A stretch of DNA of 64,000 bases from NCBI RefSeq assembly GCF_016919165.1, contig NZ_JAFFPS010000003.1:1-64000 (forward strand), given 5' to 3'. This DNA is from Leptospira chreensis (GTDB lineage: Bacteria > Spirochaetota > Leptospiria > Leptospirales > Leptospiraceae). The notes beneath the pieces were generated by a model. The model searched no databases and was not told the origin of the DNA. It saw nothing but the letters and a program-made list of their open reading frames with translations. Numbering within the stretch: the stretch's first letter is position 1; every line of letters starts with the position of its first letter. Positions 19,846 through 29,434 of this stretch are shown here, piece by piece. Position numbers and translations under genes: made by a program.

Positions 19846-22092
19846 TTATGCTTTCACCGGCAGTTTGGTCGTTTTGGAACGAAAGTTTCCGACGGTGGTT
19901 CCGTATTGAATTTTGTCACCGAGGGCTATGTTTGTCAAGTCGATGGTGTCATTTTCAAACACAAGGATGACTGTCGAACCCATTTCGAAACGACCGAGTT
20001 CGGACCCTTTGTCGATCATAATGGATACGTCTTTGTAATGATGTTCTTTCGCAAAACGGATCCAATTGTTTGTGACAATTTTATTGTCGTAAGTCACTCG
20101 GATTTTTCCAACGTTTGAGGCCCCTACTTTGATCACGGCCACTTTCCCGTATTCTGTTTGTAAGAAGGTGATGAGCCTTTCGTTTTTAGGAAAAAGTCCT
20201 CGGATATTGAGAACTGCTAAATCATTCACTGGGAAAAGTTTTCCCGGCTCATAATAGTAACCTAAAATTTGGCCCGCAAACGGACTATGGATGCGATGGT
20301 AGTCTTGTGGGGACAAATAGAAGGTAATGTATTTTCCATTTGTGAAAAAAGGATAATATTTTTCAGAACCTAACAATTCTTTTACGGAATAGTCAATCCC
20401 TTTGGCTTGGATGATGGTGGACTGATTGATATTTCCAAAACTTGTAATTTTGGAATCTGTAGGAGACACTACAGCATTCACAGCAGAGTCGATGATCCTT
20501 GCTTCGGCACGAAGGGCGCGAGTAAAGAATTGATTTAAGGATGCATATTCTTTGATCTCAAGTTCGGCTTCACTCAAATTGATTTTATAAACCTTTGCAA
20601 AAGCCTTTAAAATTGGGATCATCATAAACCGTGGCAAACGCAAAGTAGAGAAGTATCCAAAAATTTTAGAAATCAGGTTTTTCGGAAGTAGTGTCAAAAA
20701 CAACAAATAGAAATCTTTAAAAATTTCATACCGGGCTCCCGACTCGGATAAGTATTTTTTGAGTTCAAAATTGGCTGTTTTCCCAAGTAACATAAGAGAA
20801 ACTAGCAGAGGTACGCTGGTAATCACGGCCGCAATATAACCCCAATGCATTACAAAACTGAGGACATCAATTCCATACTTCACATAAAGATAAGCAAATC
20901 CTAAGGTAGAGCCTATGAATAACATTCTAAAGAAATTGGAGAACTTTTCTCCAAATACATAGAATGCATTTTGTTCCCCGCTATAGAACCAACCAGCAAG
21001 ACTGAGGATTCCAAAACAGAGAAAAGAAATACAAAACAAAATAACAGATAAAGATTCTTTTTGTTCTAAAATTCTTGCCGGGAAAGCAAGGATGGTTTCT
21101 AAATTGACCGCACCATAAGAATACAAAACAAACCCAACGAGAGTTGCCATAATGAAACCTTCAAAGAAGGAAGCAAGCATACTCACTAATCCTTGTTTTG
21201 CGGCATAGTCAGTTCGCACGACACCAGCAATTCCAGAAGATTTACCCACAGCCGTTTCTGTAGACAAAAAGAAAGTACTCAAAGAAACAGAAAGCGCACG
21301 TAAAACGCCGAAAGCACCGCCACCTTGCAAGGCTTTAATAGAGAATGCTTCTTTTGTGACATCCGATAAAAATCCAAAAAAGGAAATCATTCCATTAGAA
21401 AAAAGAGATATATACCCAAAAATGAAAAGGATGATTCCAATAGGAGCAAGGATAGACGAAGCACGCCCCACTCGCCTAACACCACCAATCACGATAAAAA
21501 GTAAAATCACAGAAATGGAAATGGGGCCAGATAGTCCGGATAAATTCAAACCCTCTTGGGTGATGTATGTAAGTCCGACAAAAGGAAAAATTCCCCCGAA
21601 CAAAAGAACCGTAACCATACTCGCGAGGGAAAATGCCACAGCAAGCCACTTAGCTCGTAAGGCTTTTTCAATAAAATACATAGGGCCCGATAGATAACGT
21701 CCGCTAGGAAGTTGGTTTCGAAACTTCACCGCCAAAGTGGAAGACACAAAACGGATCGGCATGACAAACAAACTCATCACCCAAATCCAAAAAAGAACGC
21801 CAATTCCGCCGTAGGCGATGGCAAGGGCCGTTCCAATGACAGAACCCGCAAGAAGGGAAGATCCAATCCCAGCAAAGAAGGCTTGCGAATGCACCAGTTG
21901 GCCTTTGGAACCTTTGAAGTCCATATTGCCCGTTAGGATCTTGAGAGCAAGAAAGAGAAAACGAATTTGTGGAAATCCCAACCGAAAGCTCAAATAAACT
22001 GAGGCGATAAGGATGAGATAGAAGTAAGGGCTCAGGATGTCCGATCCTAAAATCAGATTAAACTTAGATCCGTTTTGAAAGAGTGTTTCCAT
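19846..22092 (-). CDS. fusion: AGCS-type symporter plus phosphatidylserine decarboxylase
   Basis: The product is 748 aa in one uninterrupted frame, starting at an ATG preceded by GAGGA. Residues about 1-450 resemble the sodium:alanine symporter (AGCS) family, with [20 protein letters not shown] and [20 protein letters not shown]; the usual SNEAG motif reads STETA. Residues about 465-748 are phosphatidylserine decarboxylase: Asp546 (SPTDSKI), His602 (HRIHSPF) and the self-cleavage site MGST with cleavage expected between Gly705 and Ser706. Psd makes phosphatidylethanolamine from phosphatidylserine. After cleavage, the large subunit would stay joined to the transporter. Confidence 0.88.
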   Translation of the reverse strand: METLFQNGSKFNLILGSDILSPYFYLILIASVYLSFRLGFPQIRFLFLALKILTGNMDFKGSKGQLVHSQAFFAGIGSSLLAGSVIGTALAIAYGGIGVLFWIWVMSLFVMPIRFVSSTLAVKFRNQLPSGRYLSGPMYFIEKALRAKWLAVAFSLASMVTVLLFGGIFPFVGLTYITQEGLNLSGLSGPISISVILLFIVIGGVRRVGRASSILAPIGIILFIFGYISLFSNGMISFFGFLSDVTKEAFSIKALQGGGAFGVLRALSVSLSTFFLSTETAVGKSSGIAGVVRTDYAAKQGLVSMLASFFEGFIMATLVGFVLYSYGAVNLETILAFPARILEQKESLSVILFCISFLCFGILSLAGWFYSGEQNAFYVFGEKFSNFFRMLFIGSTLGFAYLYVKYGIDVLSFVMHWGYIAAVITSVPLLVSLMLLGKTANFELKKYLSESGARYEIFKDFYLLFLTLLPKNLISKIFGYFSTLRLPRFMMIPILKAFAKVYKINLSEAELEIKEYASLNQFFTRALRAEARIIDSAVNAVVSPTDSKITSFGNINQSTIIQAKGIDYSVKELLGSEKYYPFFTNGKYITFYLSPQDYHRIHSPFAGQILGYYYEPGKLFPVNDLAVLNIRGLFPKNERLITFLQTEYGKVAVIKVGASNVGKIRVTYDNKIVTNNWIRFAKEHHYKDVSIMIDKGSELGRFEMGSTVILVFENDTIDLTNIALGDKIQYGTTVGNFRSKTTKLPVKA

Positions 22093-22127
22093 ATTGGTTC
22101 TTCCTCACGAAATTGGATGAAATTGTT

Positions 22128-22952
22128 ATGTCAAGATGTATTGTGATCCTTCCGTTTCTGGTTTTTATGATTTCTACCTTAGTCTTTGGGAGCTTAAGCG
22201 CAGAACCCTCGGGAATGGAAGTGGGGATGCGGTATGGTGCTGGCGAAAGAGTTCCCGGCCGATTTGATGGCAATCTAAAACAGTTTTCCTCCACCTTCAA
22301 CCCTTTGGTTTTTTCTGATGTGAGTTTGAGTGGAGGGAGATCGACCAATTTGTACGAGGGATTTGTTCGTTTCCTTCTAGATTCAAGATCAAGAGTTGGA
22401 TTTGTTGTCGGCAGAAATGATTGGCAAATGCTTCGTTTAACGGAAGTTACAAGTGATTATTACTATACAAAACTCCGTTCTGAAATTTATTCCTATCATG
22501 TCCTCGGAATGTACTATTTTACCATGCCAATCTACAAAAACTGGGAATGGGAAAATGGACTTGGGATAGGATTTACTTCTGCAGATTGGAACATCCGAGG
22601 GTATTCCATTGGGGAATTATCTCCCAACACCCAATACTTTAACCAAAAAGGACGCCTCCGGGGAAGTGGACTTGCTTATCGCTTTGAAACGGCCATCAAT
22701 CGCCGGTTATACGAAGATACCTTTTTGCAGATCGGTCTTGGATACCACCATGTCGCCATCGACAAATTTAGCGGGAATTATAATGGAGAAACCTCGAGTT
22801 TCTATATCCGAGCCGATGGGAAGGTGGGAGTCATCGATGATACAAGGATCATTGATGCGACTGTGAGCACTGCACAAACTTTTCGAAGGTTAGATATGAA
22901 TTCTGGATCATGGGTTCTTTATTTTTCAGTCTTCCAACGGTTTTTGGATTGA
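22128..22952 (+). CDS. exported protein, probable outer-membrane beta barrel
   Basis: The product is 274 aa from the ATG at 22128, which gives a signal peptide ending FGSLSAEP; the frame opens further upstream into the divergent transporter gene. The mature part alternates hydrophobic and polar residues in strand-like blocks (FVRFLLDSRSRVGFVVG, LGIGFTSADWNIRGY, FLQIGLGYHHVAID) and ends in an aromatic-rich strand (WVLYFSVFQRFLD). I infer an outer-membrane barrel of 10-12 strands. No specific family was recognised. Confidence 0.7.
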   Translation: MSRCIVILPFLVFMISTLVFGSLSAEPSGMEVGMRYGAGERVPGRFDGNLKQFSSTFNPLVFSDVSLSGGRSTNLYEGFVRFLLDSRSRVGFVVGRNDWQMLRLTEVTSDYYYTKLRSEIYSYHVLGMYYFTMPIYKNWEWENGLGIGFTSADWNIRGYSIGELSPNTQYFNQKGRLRGSGLAYRFETAINRRLYEDTFLQIGLGYHHVAIDKFSGNYNGETSSFYIRADGKVGVIDDTRIIDATVSTAQTFRRLDMNSGSWVLYFSVFQRFLD

Positions 22953-22991
22953 CGATCTCTTGGGAAGAGTATCATTCTTTAAGAAAATTAC

Positions 22992-23231
22992 ATGAAACCC
23001 TCTAAAATCATTACCATCGGTATCAAAGAATTGGCTCACCAAAAAGTCATCCTTGCTGCTTGGTATAACTTCCTAAAAGAAAACTTTGATGCAAAAAAAG
23101 TTTCTACAGAGGAATTCACCCAATACCTTCAAGCACACGTAATGTATGATTTAGACAAAGATCAAATTGAATTGATGTTGTCTGGAACAGAACCTCTTTT
23201 AGAAGATTTCAAAAAATCTATTTTTGGATGA
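22992..23231 (+). CDS. small conserved-looking protein of unknown function
   Basis: The product is 79 aa, apparently cytoplasmic and mostly helical, with the segment ELAHQKVILAAWYNFLKENF and an acidic C-terminal half. Its stop overlaps the start of the Spx/ArsC-like gene by 4 bp (ATGA), which supports it being a real gene in an operon. No family was recognised. Confidence 0.65.
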   Translation: MKPSKIITIGIKELAHQKVILAAWYNFLKENFDAKKVSTEEFTQYLQAHVMYDLDKDQIELMLSGTEPLLEDFKKSIFG

Positions 23232-23575
23232 ACCTCCAAATCTTCGGAACCAAAAAATGCAAAGACTCTAAGAAGGCGCAGCTCTTCTTCCAAGAGCGAC
23301 GAGTCAACTTCCAGTTCATCAACCTCCAAGAAAAAGAAATGAGTAAAGGAGAACTTCGCTCAATTCTCGGAAGTGTTAAATTGGATGATTTGATTGATAC
23401 AGAATCGAAAGTCTACGAAGACAAAAATCTAAAATACATGTTATACGATAAAGAAGAGGCCCTACTCACCAATCCCCTTCTATTCAAAACACCGATTGTC
23501 AGAGACGGCAAACGAGCCACCATTGGATTTGTTCCCGAAGTCTGGAAACAATGGATCTTAGAATCTAAAAAATAG
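23228..23575 (+). CDS. ArsC/Spx-family thioredoxin-fold protein
   Basis: The product is 115 aa. It begins with a beta strand and a single cysteine (LQIFGTKKCKDSKKAQLFF), continues with RRVNFQFINLQEKEMSKGEL, and has the cis-proline region NPLLFKTPIVRDGKRATIGF. That order is typical of the YffB/Spx/arsenate-reductase family. Only one Cys is at the active-site position, so it may act with glutathione-like thiols or be a regulator. True arsenate reduction is not shown. It touches the next gene directly. Confidence 0.8.
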   Translation: MNLQIFGTKKCKDSKKAQLFFQERRVNFQFINLQEKEMSKGELRSILGSVKLDDLIDTESKVYEDKNLKYMLYDKEEALLTNPLLFKTPIVRDGKRATIGFVPEVWKQWILESKK

Positions 23576-23995
23576 ATGATCGAAACTACCGTAAGTACGG
23601 TGATCAAAAAACCAGTCTCAGAAGTATTTGCCTATGTTTGTAATATGCAAAACCAAACTGCTTATAATTCCAGTATATCCTCTTCTGAAGTTGTAGCAGG
23701 GAAACCCAATGAATTTGGAATTGAAATCGACTTGGGAATTCTCAATCTAAAAGAAATTTACAAAATCGACAAAACGATCCACAACCAGCTGATTGTTGCT
23801 AGTTGCCACTCAAAGGTAATGAAATTTACAGATCGTTACGAGTTCAAAAATTCAGATGGGAACTGCGAACTGACAATCATAGACAAAATGGAATTACAAG
23901 GCCTATTCAAACTGAGTGAAGGCCTTGTAAAATTAAACCTGAAGTCACAAATGACAGCTAACCTAGATTCACTAAAGAAAATTCTAGAATCTTAA
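23576..23995 (+). CDS. SRPBCC/START-like small lipid-binding fold protein
   Basis: The product is 139 aa, starting immediately after the previous stop. The pattern of an early strand (TTVSTVIKKPVSEVFAYV), a curved sheet and a long C-terminal helix (LVKLNLKSQMTANLDSLKKIL) matches the SRPBCC or polyketide-cyclase-like superfamily. Such proteins bind hydrophobic ligands; the ligand is unknown. Its stop codon overlaps the lpxD stop on the other strand. Confidence 0.75.
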   Translation: MIETTVSTVIKKPVSEVFAYVCNMQNQTAYNSSISSSEVVAGKPNEFGIEIDLGILNLKEIYKIDKTIHNQLIVASCHSKVMKFTDRYEFKNSDGNCELTIIDKMELQGLFKLSEGLVKLNLKSQMTANLDSLKKILES

Positions 23996-25011
23996 GATTC
24001 CTCTTTCTTTCGTTTGGAAAATTCTTTAGAGATCTCTGGCAACATAGGAAGAGAACTGTGAATTCGATGCATCTCCAATGCAGGTCTTGCTGGAATTCCA
24101 AAATACACTGTTTTTTCTTTCGAGTCCTCGGTGAGTCCGGATAGTCCGAGAAGAATGGATCCTTTTTTCATCGTTAGGTGTTCTGCGACTGCAGATTGAC
24201 CCGCAAGAAAACATCCATCTTCGATAGTGACAGATCCTGCTAGAACCGTCGCTCCCGCAATGTATACATAATTGCCCACACGACAGTTGTGACCAACATG
24301 TACATGGTCATCAAATTTTGTAAAATTTCCAATGGTAGTAGATTCAAGGGCCGCTCGGTCTACCGTGCAGTGAGCTCCCATTTCCACTTCATTGCCGATG
24401 ATTACGTTTCCAATTTGTGGAACCTTATAACGGATACCTGCGTAGTCATAAAACCCGAAACCATCGGCACCAATGACTGTGTTCGAATGGATTAAGTTTC
24501 GTTTTCCCAACTTACAGTTGTAATAGACAATCACTCCTGATTTTAGAACCGTCCCCTCTCCAATTTCCACATCTGGTTCCAAAACAACATTGGGATAAAT
24601 AACGGCGCGGTCACCGATCACCACATTTTCTTGGATGACTACGAAATCCATAATGGTAACATCTTTACCGATTTTGGCACTAGGATGGATGCTTGCTTTT
24701 GCAGAAATAGAAGCCGTATATTTTGGTTTCTTTTCAAATAATGCCACTACTTGGATGAATTTTACTTTCGAGCCTTCTTCTGGAATGATGATGGCATTGT
24801 GAAATTGAGAAGCTAATGATTCAATCGTAAGAGCGATTTTTACCTCGGAAGCTTTTTTATGTTTCGCTAAATACTTTTTAGAAGCCACATAATAAATGCT
24901 ATTCGAATCGACAGGAGTATGGTGCTCCAAATCTTTAATTCCATTGATCTCTAAATCACCGGAGCCGGTGAAACTTGCACCTAATTGTTCAGCCAAAGCC
25001 TTTAGTTTCAT
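23992..25011 (-). CDS. lpxD: UDP-3-O-acylglucosamine N-acyltransferase LpxD
   Basis: The product is 339 aa, normal for LpxD. An N-terminal uridine-binding domain (EINGIKDLEHHTPVDSNSI) leads to a left-handed beta helix of hexapeptide repeats (IHPSAKIGKDVTIMDFVVI, VIGDRAVIYPNVVLEPDVEI). The catalytic His lies in FDDHVHVGHNC. LpxD adds the second hydroxyacyl chain in lipid A synthesis in the cytoplasm. Other lpx genes are not adjacent. The gene stands alone, divergent from the OmpA-like gene. Confidence 0.95.
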   Translation of the reverse strand: MKLKALAEQLGASFTGSGDLEINGIKDLEHHTPVDSNSIYYVASKKYLAKHKKASEVKIALTIESLASQFHNAIIIPEEGSKVKFIQVVALFEKKPKYTASISAKASIHPSAKIGKDVTIMDFVVIQENVVIGDRAVIYPNVVLEPDVEIGEGTVLKSGVIVYYNCKLGKRNLIHSNTVIGADGFGFYDYAGIRYKVPQIGNVIIGNEVEMGAHCTVDRAALESTTIGNFTKFDDHVHVGHNCRVGNYVYIAGATVLAGSVTIEDGCFLAGQSAVAEHLTMKKGSILLGLSGLTEDSKEKTVYFGIPARPALEMHRIHSSLPMLPEISKEFSKRKKEES

Positions 25012-25113
25012 TGATACACCTTAGACTTGAAAAATAATTCGAAGGGACATATTTCAATCATAATTTTAAAATCTATTCTGCGGAAACTTTTCAAAATATC
25101 CGATAATTAGAAT

Positions 25114-25590
25114 ATGTTCTATCCCATTCTGAACAAAGGCCTTCGTTTGCTTTTGTTAACTTACACTGTTCAATATTGTTTATCCGCGAGTGGGCTTATA
25201 GCACAAGAAGGGGTGGTTTTCGAAAACCCATATAAAAAGACAGAGAACCCTTCTGACCAGAAATCCTTTACTGTATATTTTTCAAAACATTCTTCTAAAA
25301 TATCCAAGGCTGACTTAGTTCGTCTGCAATCCACTGCTGATTTTTTGAATCAAAATAGAAATTATGAAATCTACATTCAAGCGCATGCAAACGAAGGCAA
25401 AAATGCTAAAGAGGATGTGATCATTAGCGAAAAAAGGTCTCTGGAAGTGGAACGATTTTTACTCATTCATTTTGTAGAACCAAACCAAATCCGACGACTC
25501 TTCTACGGAAATTCCAAATCACCAAACAAAACGAAAGAACACCAAGCACTCAATAGGCGCGTGGAAATTCAGATCCAACCACTCCCTTAA
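25114..25590 (+). CDS. OmpA-like domain exported protein
   Basis: The product is 158 aa. A hydrophobic N-terminus ends near SASGLIAQEG, followed by a compact OmpA-like peptidoglycan-binding domain: FTVYFSKHSSKISKADLVRL, IYIQAHANEGKN, EKRSLEVERFL, and a final NRRVEIQIQ. The usual GHTD is replaced by AHANEG, so diaminopimelate binding may be weakened. It ends 1 bp from the convergent TIGR04282-like gene. Confidence 0.8.
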   Translation: MFYPILNKGLRLLLLTYTVQYCLSASGLIAQEGVVFENPYKKTENPSDQKSFTVYFSKHSSKISKADLVRLQSTADFLNQNRNYEIYIQAHANEGKNAKEDVIISEKRSLEVERFLLIHFVEPNQIRRLFYGNSKSPNKTKEHQALNRRVEIQIQPLP

Positions 25591-25591
25591 A

Positions 25592-26182
25592 TTACCCTTT
25601 CCAAAATTGCAAATCATCGATATCATCAATATCACACAACTCATCAAGTAGAGTTAGGGTTTTGTTGTTTTTTTGAATGGAGTCAACTGTCAGAGACAAA
25701 ACATCCTTCGTACTCCACGGAATGGATCGAAAGACAAAAGAGGAAAACTCTTTCATTCCCAGTAGATAATATCCACCGTCGCGAGCAGGCCCTAATACAA
25801 AATCAGAATAATCTAAAGCATCAAACGCTTTTAACAAAATCTCTTGGGTTAAAAATGGACAATCGGTTCCAATGATAACGACTTTGTCTGCACCCAATTG
25901 GAATTCCTTTTGAAAAGCAACTTCCATTTTTAGTCCAAGGTCTCCATTACTTTGAATTTTATTTGGATACCCAAATGCAAAATCTTCGGGTTCATCCTTT
26001 GTTAGGTGATCCCAATAAACAAATTTCTCTACATCAAGAGTTGAAGTCACTGACCTTGTGATCGTTAGTAACTCGTAATAGATTTTTAAGGTTTCTTCTT
26101 TTCCGATGCTCACTGACAATCGGGTTTTGACTTTTCCTAATTTAGGTTGTCTTGCGAAGATAATTAATCTGTTTGTTTCCAT
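25592..26182 (-). CDS. TIGR04282-family nucleotidyl/glycosyltransferase-like protein
   Basis: The product is 196 aa. It matches the DUF2064/TIGR04282 group of the GT-A fold: LIIFARQPKLGKVKTRL at the start, VVIIGTDCPFLTQEIL in the middle, and FVLGPARDGGYYLLGM. The database name ties the family to arsenosugar synthesis, but no ArsM or radical-SAM partner is present here, so I would not transfer that function. It overlaps the upstream membrane gene by 41 bp and is the last gene of the leftward operon. Confidence 0.82.
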   Translation of the reverse strand: METNRLIIFARQPKLGKVKTRLSVSIGKEETLKIYYELLTITRSVTSTLDVEKFVYWDHLTKDEPEDFAFGYPNKIQSNGDLGLKMEVAFQKEFQLGADKVVIIGTDCPFLTQEILLKAFDALDYSDFVLGPARDGGYYLLGMKEFSSFVFRSIPWSTKDVLSLTVDSIQKNNKTLTLLDELCDIDDIDDLQFWKG

Positions 26183-27422
26183 AATATCCTAAAACCAAAA
26201 TTGAAACCACCCAATGGATGTAGACAAAACCATTATAAACATACATTCCATAGGATAAAAAGGCTAAAAAAGATACAGAGGCAACGAATGTTTCGATTTT
26301 TTCTTTTCCGATCGTAAAGAGAACCCAAAGAATCCAATACCAAGGATGGATGACGGGAGAAAATAAAAGAAACAAAGTATATAGGATAAAAAACTGATCA
26401 GGAAAGCCAAACCCAGTTAGGAAATTCTTTTTCAAACAGAAAATATAAATGCTACCGAGTGCCAGAAAAGATAAAATTCCAGAAAGATATTCCCCCTGGA
26501 ATGGATATAAAAGAAAATAGAAAAAAGGTTCAAGGATCCCTGCAAACCGAAAGGAATGAAAAAAAAGTCCTATCCCCGCACTTCCCTGTGACACTAAATC
26601 AGAAAACACAGTCACCTTCCACAAAACCAAAGAAAGAATGCTGACGAAAAATAGGATCATCCATGTGAAACGATCGCGCCGGAATCCCAAAATAAAAAGG
26701 AAGGCGTTGAACTTTAATTGAGTCAAAAGAAAAAAAGAAAAAATCCGCAAACCATTCGACTGAGATAAAAAGAAAAGCAAGGCTCCCGTTACCAAAAGAA
26801 GTTCCGGATGCATTTGCGAAATCCCTTCTAAAATCACAATGGGATTTCCAAAATAAATCCAATAAGATGCATTGGAACTTTTTGGATATAGTTTTCGAAT
26901 GAGAAATAAATTCAAAATATCTAATACAAAAAATAAAGCCTGAATTCCAAAAAAAACAGAACCAAAAAAAGTTCCGAGAATAGTTCCAAGTGAAAAAAAC
27001 CATTGTAGCAAAAGAGGATAAACGGAATAATAATTGGGACTATTCATCTTGGATAGGTAGGATTCCAACCCTAAATGAGAAAGCCCACTCAGTTTAGCAA
27101 ATCCTTCAGGGGTGTAATGATAGGGAGAGATTCCTTGCAAACAGATCTTCGCATCAAAAAGATAACGATAGATATCATCACTCCATAAAGCAGGAGAGCC
27201 AACCACAACCAAACGTAATAGAATTCCATAAAGAAAGAGGAGATAAAACCGATTTTCAAATAAGGAAGTTAGATCGAATAAAAAATAAAAGTATAAGGGG
27301 AGAATGATGGATACAACAAGAATTACACTCAAATTGTTCCTATCGCCAAAATGGGCAGAAACAAATAATAGAGCGGGGTAAACAATCGCTAATAGAAGTT
27401 TTGTTAGGTTAGGAATGAACAC
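26142..27422 (-). CDS. polytopic membrane protein, GT-C-like glycosyltransferase
   Basis: The product is 426 aa with about 10-12 membrane segments. A first periplasmic loop contains an acidic pair in ALWSDDIYRYLFDAKICLQG followed by SPYHYTPEGF, the layout of GT-C mannosyltransferase-like enzymes that use polyprenyl-phosphate sugars. A GT2 gene that could make such a donor precedes it, with 14 bp overlap. It is a distant paralogue of the gene at 30985 (EDDWSRYLWEGNLIRNGESP). Sugar and acceptor are unknown. Confidence 0.7.
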   Translation of the reverse strand: MFIPNLTKLLLAIVYPALLFVSAHFGDRNNLSVILVVSIILPLYFYFLFDLTSLFENRFYLLFLYGILLRLVVVGSPALWSDDIYRYLFDAKICLQGISPYHYTPEGFAKLSGLSHLGLESYLSKMNSPNYYSVYPLLLQWFFSLGTILGTFFGSVFFGIQALFFVLDILNLFLIRKLYPKSSNASYWIYFGNPIVILEGISQMHPELLLVTGALLFFLSQSNGLRIFSFFLLTQLKFNAFLFILGFRRDRFTWMILFFVSILSLVLWKVTVFSDLVSQGSAGIGLFFHSFRFAGILEPFFYFLLYPFQGEYLSGILSFLALGSIYIFCLKKNFLTGFGFPDQFFILYTLFLLFSPVIHPWYWILWVLFTIGKEKIETFVASVSFLAFLSYGMYVYNGFVYIHWVVSILVLGYYGNKQINYLRKTT

Positions 27423-28140
27423 GGAAAACTAACAACCGAAAGAAAGTATATAAAATTTTGATACCAACACGTATAGACATAGAAAGGGTTCCGGATATTT
27501 TAGAAACACCGGCAAAACGTTTGCGGTAGTTTACAGAAATTTCCCTGATATCCATTTTTAACTGCAAAGCTTTTACATGCATTTCAATATTCCACCCCCA
27601 AGTAGGATCCTCCATCTTTAGTCGATGGAGAGAGGAATAACGAATGATCCTTAGTGGTCCCATATCAGTAAACTTACGCCAAAAGAAAAAAAGAATCAAA
27701 AAACAAGTAAGGGCGTTCCCAAAAATTTGGATGGGGGAAAGGGCTCCCTCTTCCACAATTCCAAGGGTACGAGATCCAAGTATCATGTCAGCTCCCGTCT
27801 CCTCAATCACTCGGACCAGTTTTTGAATGTCTGCCGGATCATCAGAACCATCGGCATCACAAAATAAAATGTATTTCGGATTTCGTTGAGACGTTTCGAT
27901 CCAACGGATAGCCACCAAACAGGCGTTCCCATATCCTATCTCTGGACAATCCAAAGACAAAATTCCCATTTTTTTGACAATCTCCGGAGTTTTGTCTTTA
28001 GATGCATTGTTCACGACAATAAAATCAGACTGGGAAAGGCCCGATCCCGAAAGAAGACCAGTTAACGCACGTTCAATGCCACCTTCTTCATCTCGAGCCG
28101 GAATGATACAAATGACTTTACTCACCTTTCCTAAGTGCAT
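27409..28140 (-). CDS. family 2 glycosyltransferase (polyprenyl-phosphate sugar synthase type)
   Basis: The product is 243 aa. The GT-A fold is evident from VICIIPARDEEGGIERAL, VVNNASKDKTPEIV, the DXD-like LFCDADGSDDPADI, and MILGSRTLG. A C-terminal hydrophobic segment (FGNALTCFLILFFFW) resembles dolichol/undecaprenyl-phosphate sugar synthases. It probably loads a sugar onto a lipid carrier for the following GT-C-like protein. It overlaps the cytochrome gene by 23 bp. Confidence 0.85.
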   Translation of the reverse strand: MHLGKVSKVICIIPARDEEGGIERALTGLLSGSGLSQSDFIVVNNASKDKTPEIVKKMGILSLDCPEIGYGNACLVAIRWIETSQRNPKYILFCDADGSDDPADIQKLVRVIEETGADMILGSRTLGIVEEGALSPIQIFGNALTCFLILFFFWRKFTDMGPLRIIRYSSLHRLKMEDPTWGWNIEMHVKALQLKMDIREISVNYRKRFAGVSKISGTLSMSIRVGIKILYTFFRLLVFRVHS

Positions 28141-29434
28141 TCCTTTGGAATAGATCTTCCAGCGCAGTGTCCTTTCTGAATTTTGTTTTTAATTGATACG
28201 AGGACTCAATGATTATGGAACTATGTGGATATAAATCTTTCATTTTTTCCACCTGCTCTTTGTAAGGAGAAGAAACATATCCCGAAGATAAAATCATATA
28301 ATCTGAGGTCTTATTTTTTAACCGAACATGAACCGCCTGGAATACATAAGAGACAACCGGCGAATCAGATTCTTTTAGTTTCCAAACAAAAGATTTTTGA
28401 AAAGGAATCCTTTCGTCACTGACTTTTTTTGCCACGGGAGACCAGGCCCATTCTTGGCCAATTTTCTTTTCTGCATGAAAAACCTGATTTCCTTTGGAGT
28501 CGAGTCCCACCAGATCCAATCGATAGAAACGTTCAGGATCCCCCGTTGTGACATGGTGGCTGGCATTCGCATTCGTCAGTGTAATTTCGATAGAACCGTT
28601 TTGAACTTTGATATTAGAAAGAACAATCCCTGGTTTATAACCCAATCGGATTTGGTCATGATACAAATCGAAGGTTTTAGGTACACCGCCTCCAATAAAT
28701 CCATGTTTATGAGATGTCCGAACCGGTTTGTTTAAAGAAGATTTCACAAAAGACCGACGAACTTCCGGTTGGTGGCAAGAAGAACAAGACTCTTTGGACT
28801 GAGTCGCATTTAATTCCGATCCAGTTTGGAAGGAACAAACCAGTGATTCATTCAAAGTGTAAGTTTCATTATGGCAATCATAACAACGATCGAATAATCG
28901 TTTACGATCAATTTTTACTGGGTGAGGAGGAGTGGTTCCTCCAACTGATCCAATCACATAACTTTCTTTAGATTCTGAATCCACACGAACATGGCAAGTG
29001 GCACAAGTGACTCCTTCTTGCTTCATATCTGGATTAAAATGAGGATTGGGAACTTCGACTGGTCGGAAGTAATTTCCGTTTTTCAAGCCCGTGATGATGG
29101 TTTCTCTTTGGTTTTGAACGGGGATATGGCAATTCAAACAAATCCATTTCGGAGAACTCGGTTTTGCTAACTCTGATTGGAACTGAATATCAGAAAGAGC
29201 ATTCGCATGGGTGGAACGTTTCCATTCTTCATAAATTTCGGTATGACAGTTCCCACAATTTTTAGCAGTAGGTGCCCCGACCCCCTTCAAATCAGGTAGG
29301 TTTTCAATAGGTTTTGCCCAGATTTTACCAGGGAACACTTGTTCAATGGGGACTTCTCTTTGATTGATATAGAGATAAGTCCCGATGCCCAAAACGATGA
29401 GTGTAAAAAAGGATATATATATTTTTCTTTTCAA
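28118..29434 (-). CDS. membrane-anchored pentahaem cytochrome c
   Basis: I place the start at a TTG (29434) that overlaps the rhodanese stop as TTGA and gives 438 aa beginning with a basic stretch and one membrane anchor; an ATG at 29473 is an alternative. Five CXXCH haem motifs are present: CGNCH, CLNCH, CATCH, CYDCH and CSSCH. The first lies in CGNCHTEIYEEWKRSTHANA, like cytochrome c554-type proteins. The C-terminal half is a haem-free domain with HHVTTGDPERFYRLDL. It should face the periplasm and carry electrons; the partner is unknown. Confidence 0.88.
   Translation of the reverse strand: MKRKIYISFFTLIVLGIGTYLYINQREVPIEQVFPGKIWAKPIENLPDLKGVGAPTAKNCGNCHTEIYEEWKRSTHANALSDIQFQSELAKPSSPKWICLNCHIPVQNQRETIITGLKNGNYFRPVEVPNPHFNPDMKQEGVTCATCHVRVDSESKESYVIGSVGGTTPPHPVKIDRKRLFDRCYDCHNETYTLNESLVCSFQTGSELNATQSKESCSSCHQPEVRRSFVKSSLNKPVRTSHKHGFIGGGVPKTFDLYHDQIRLGYKPGIVLSNIKVQNGSIEITLTNANASHHVTTGDPERFYRLDLVGLDSKGNQVFHAEKKIGQEWAWSPVAKKVSDERIPFQKSFVWKLKESDSPVVSYVFQAVHVRLKNKTSDYMILSSGYVSSPYKEQVEKMKDLYPHSSIIIESSYQLKTKFRKDTALEDLFQRNALRKGE

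Noticed and set aside
22992..23575. Arsenic-resistance operon around the ArsC-like gene
   Set aside because: The protein has a single active-site Cys and its neighbours are an unknown small protein and an SRPBCC protein, with no arsenite pump or ArsR.
25592..28140. Arsenosugar biosynthesis cluster suggested by the TIGR04282 family name
   Set aside because: No ArsM methyltransferase or radical-SAM ArsS partner is present; the neighbours are a generic GT2, a GT-C-like protein and a cytochrome.
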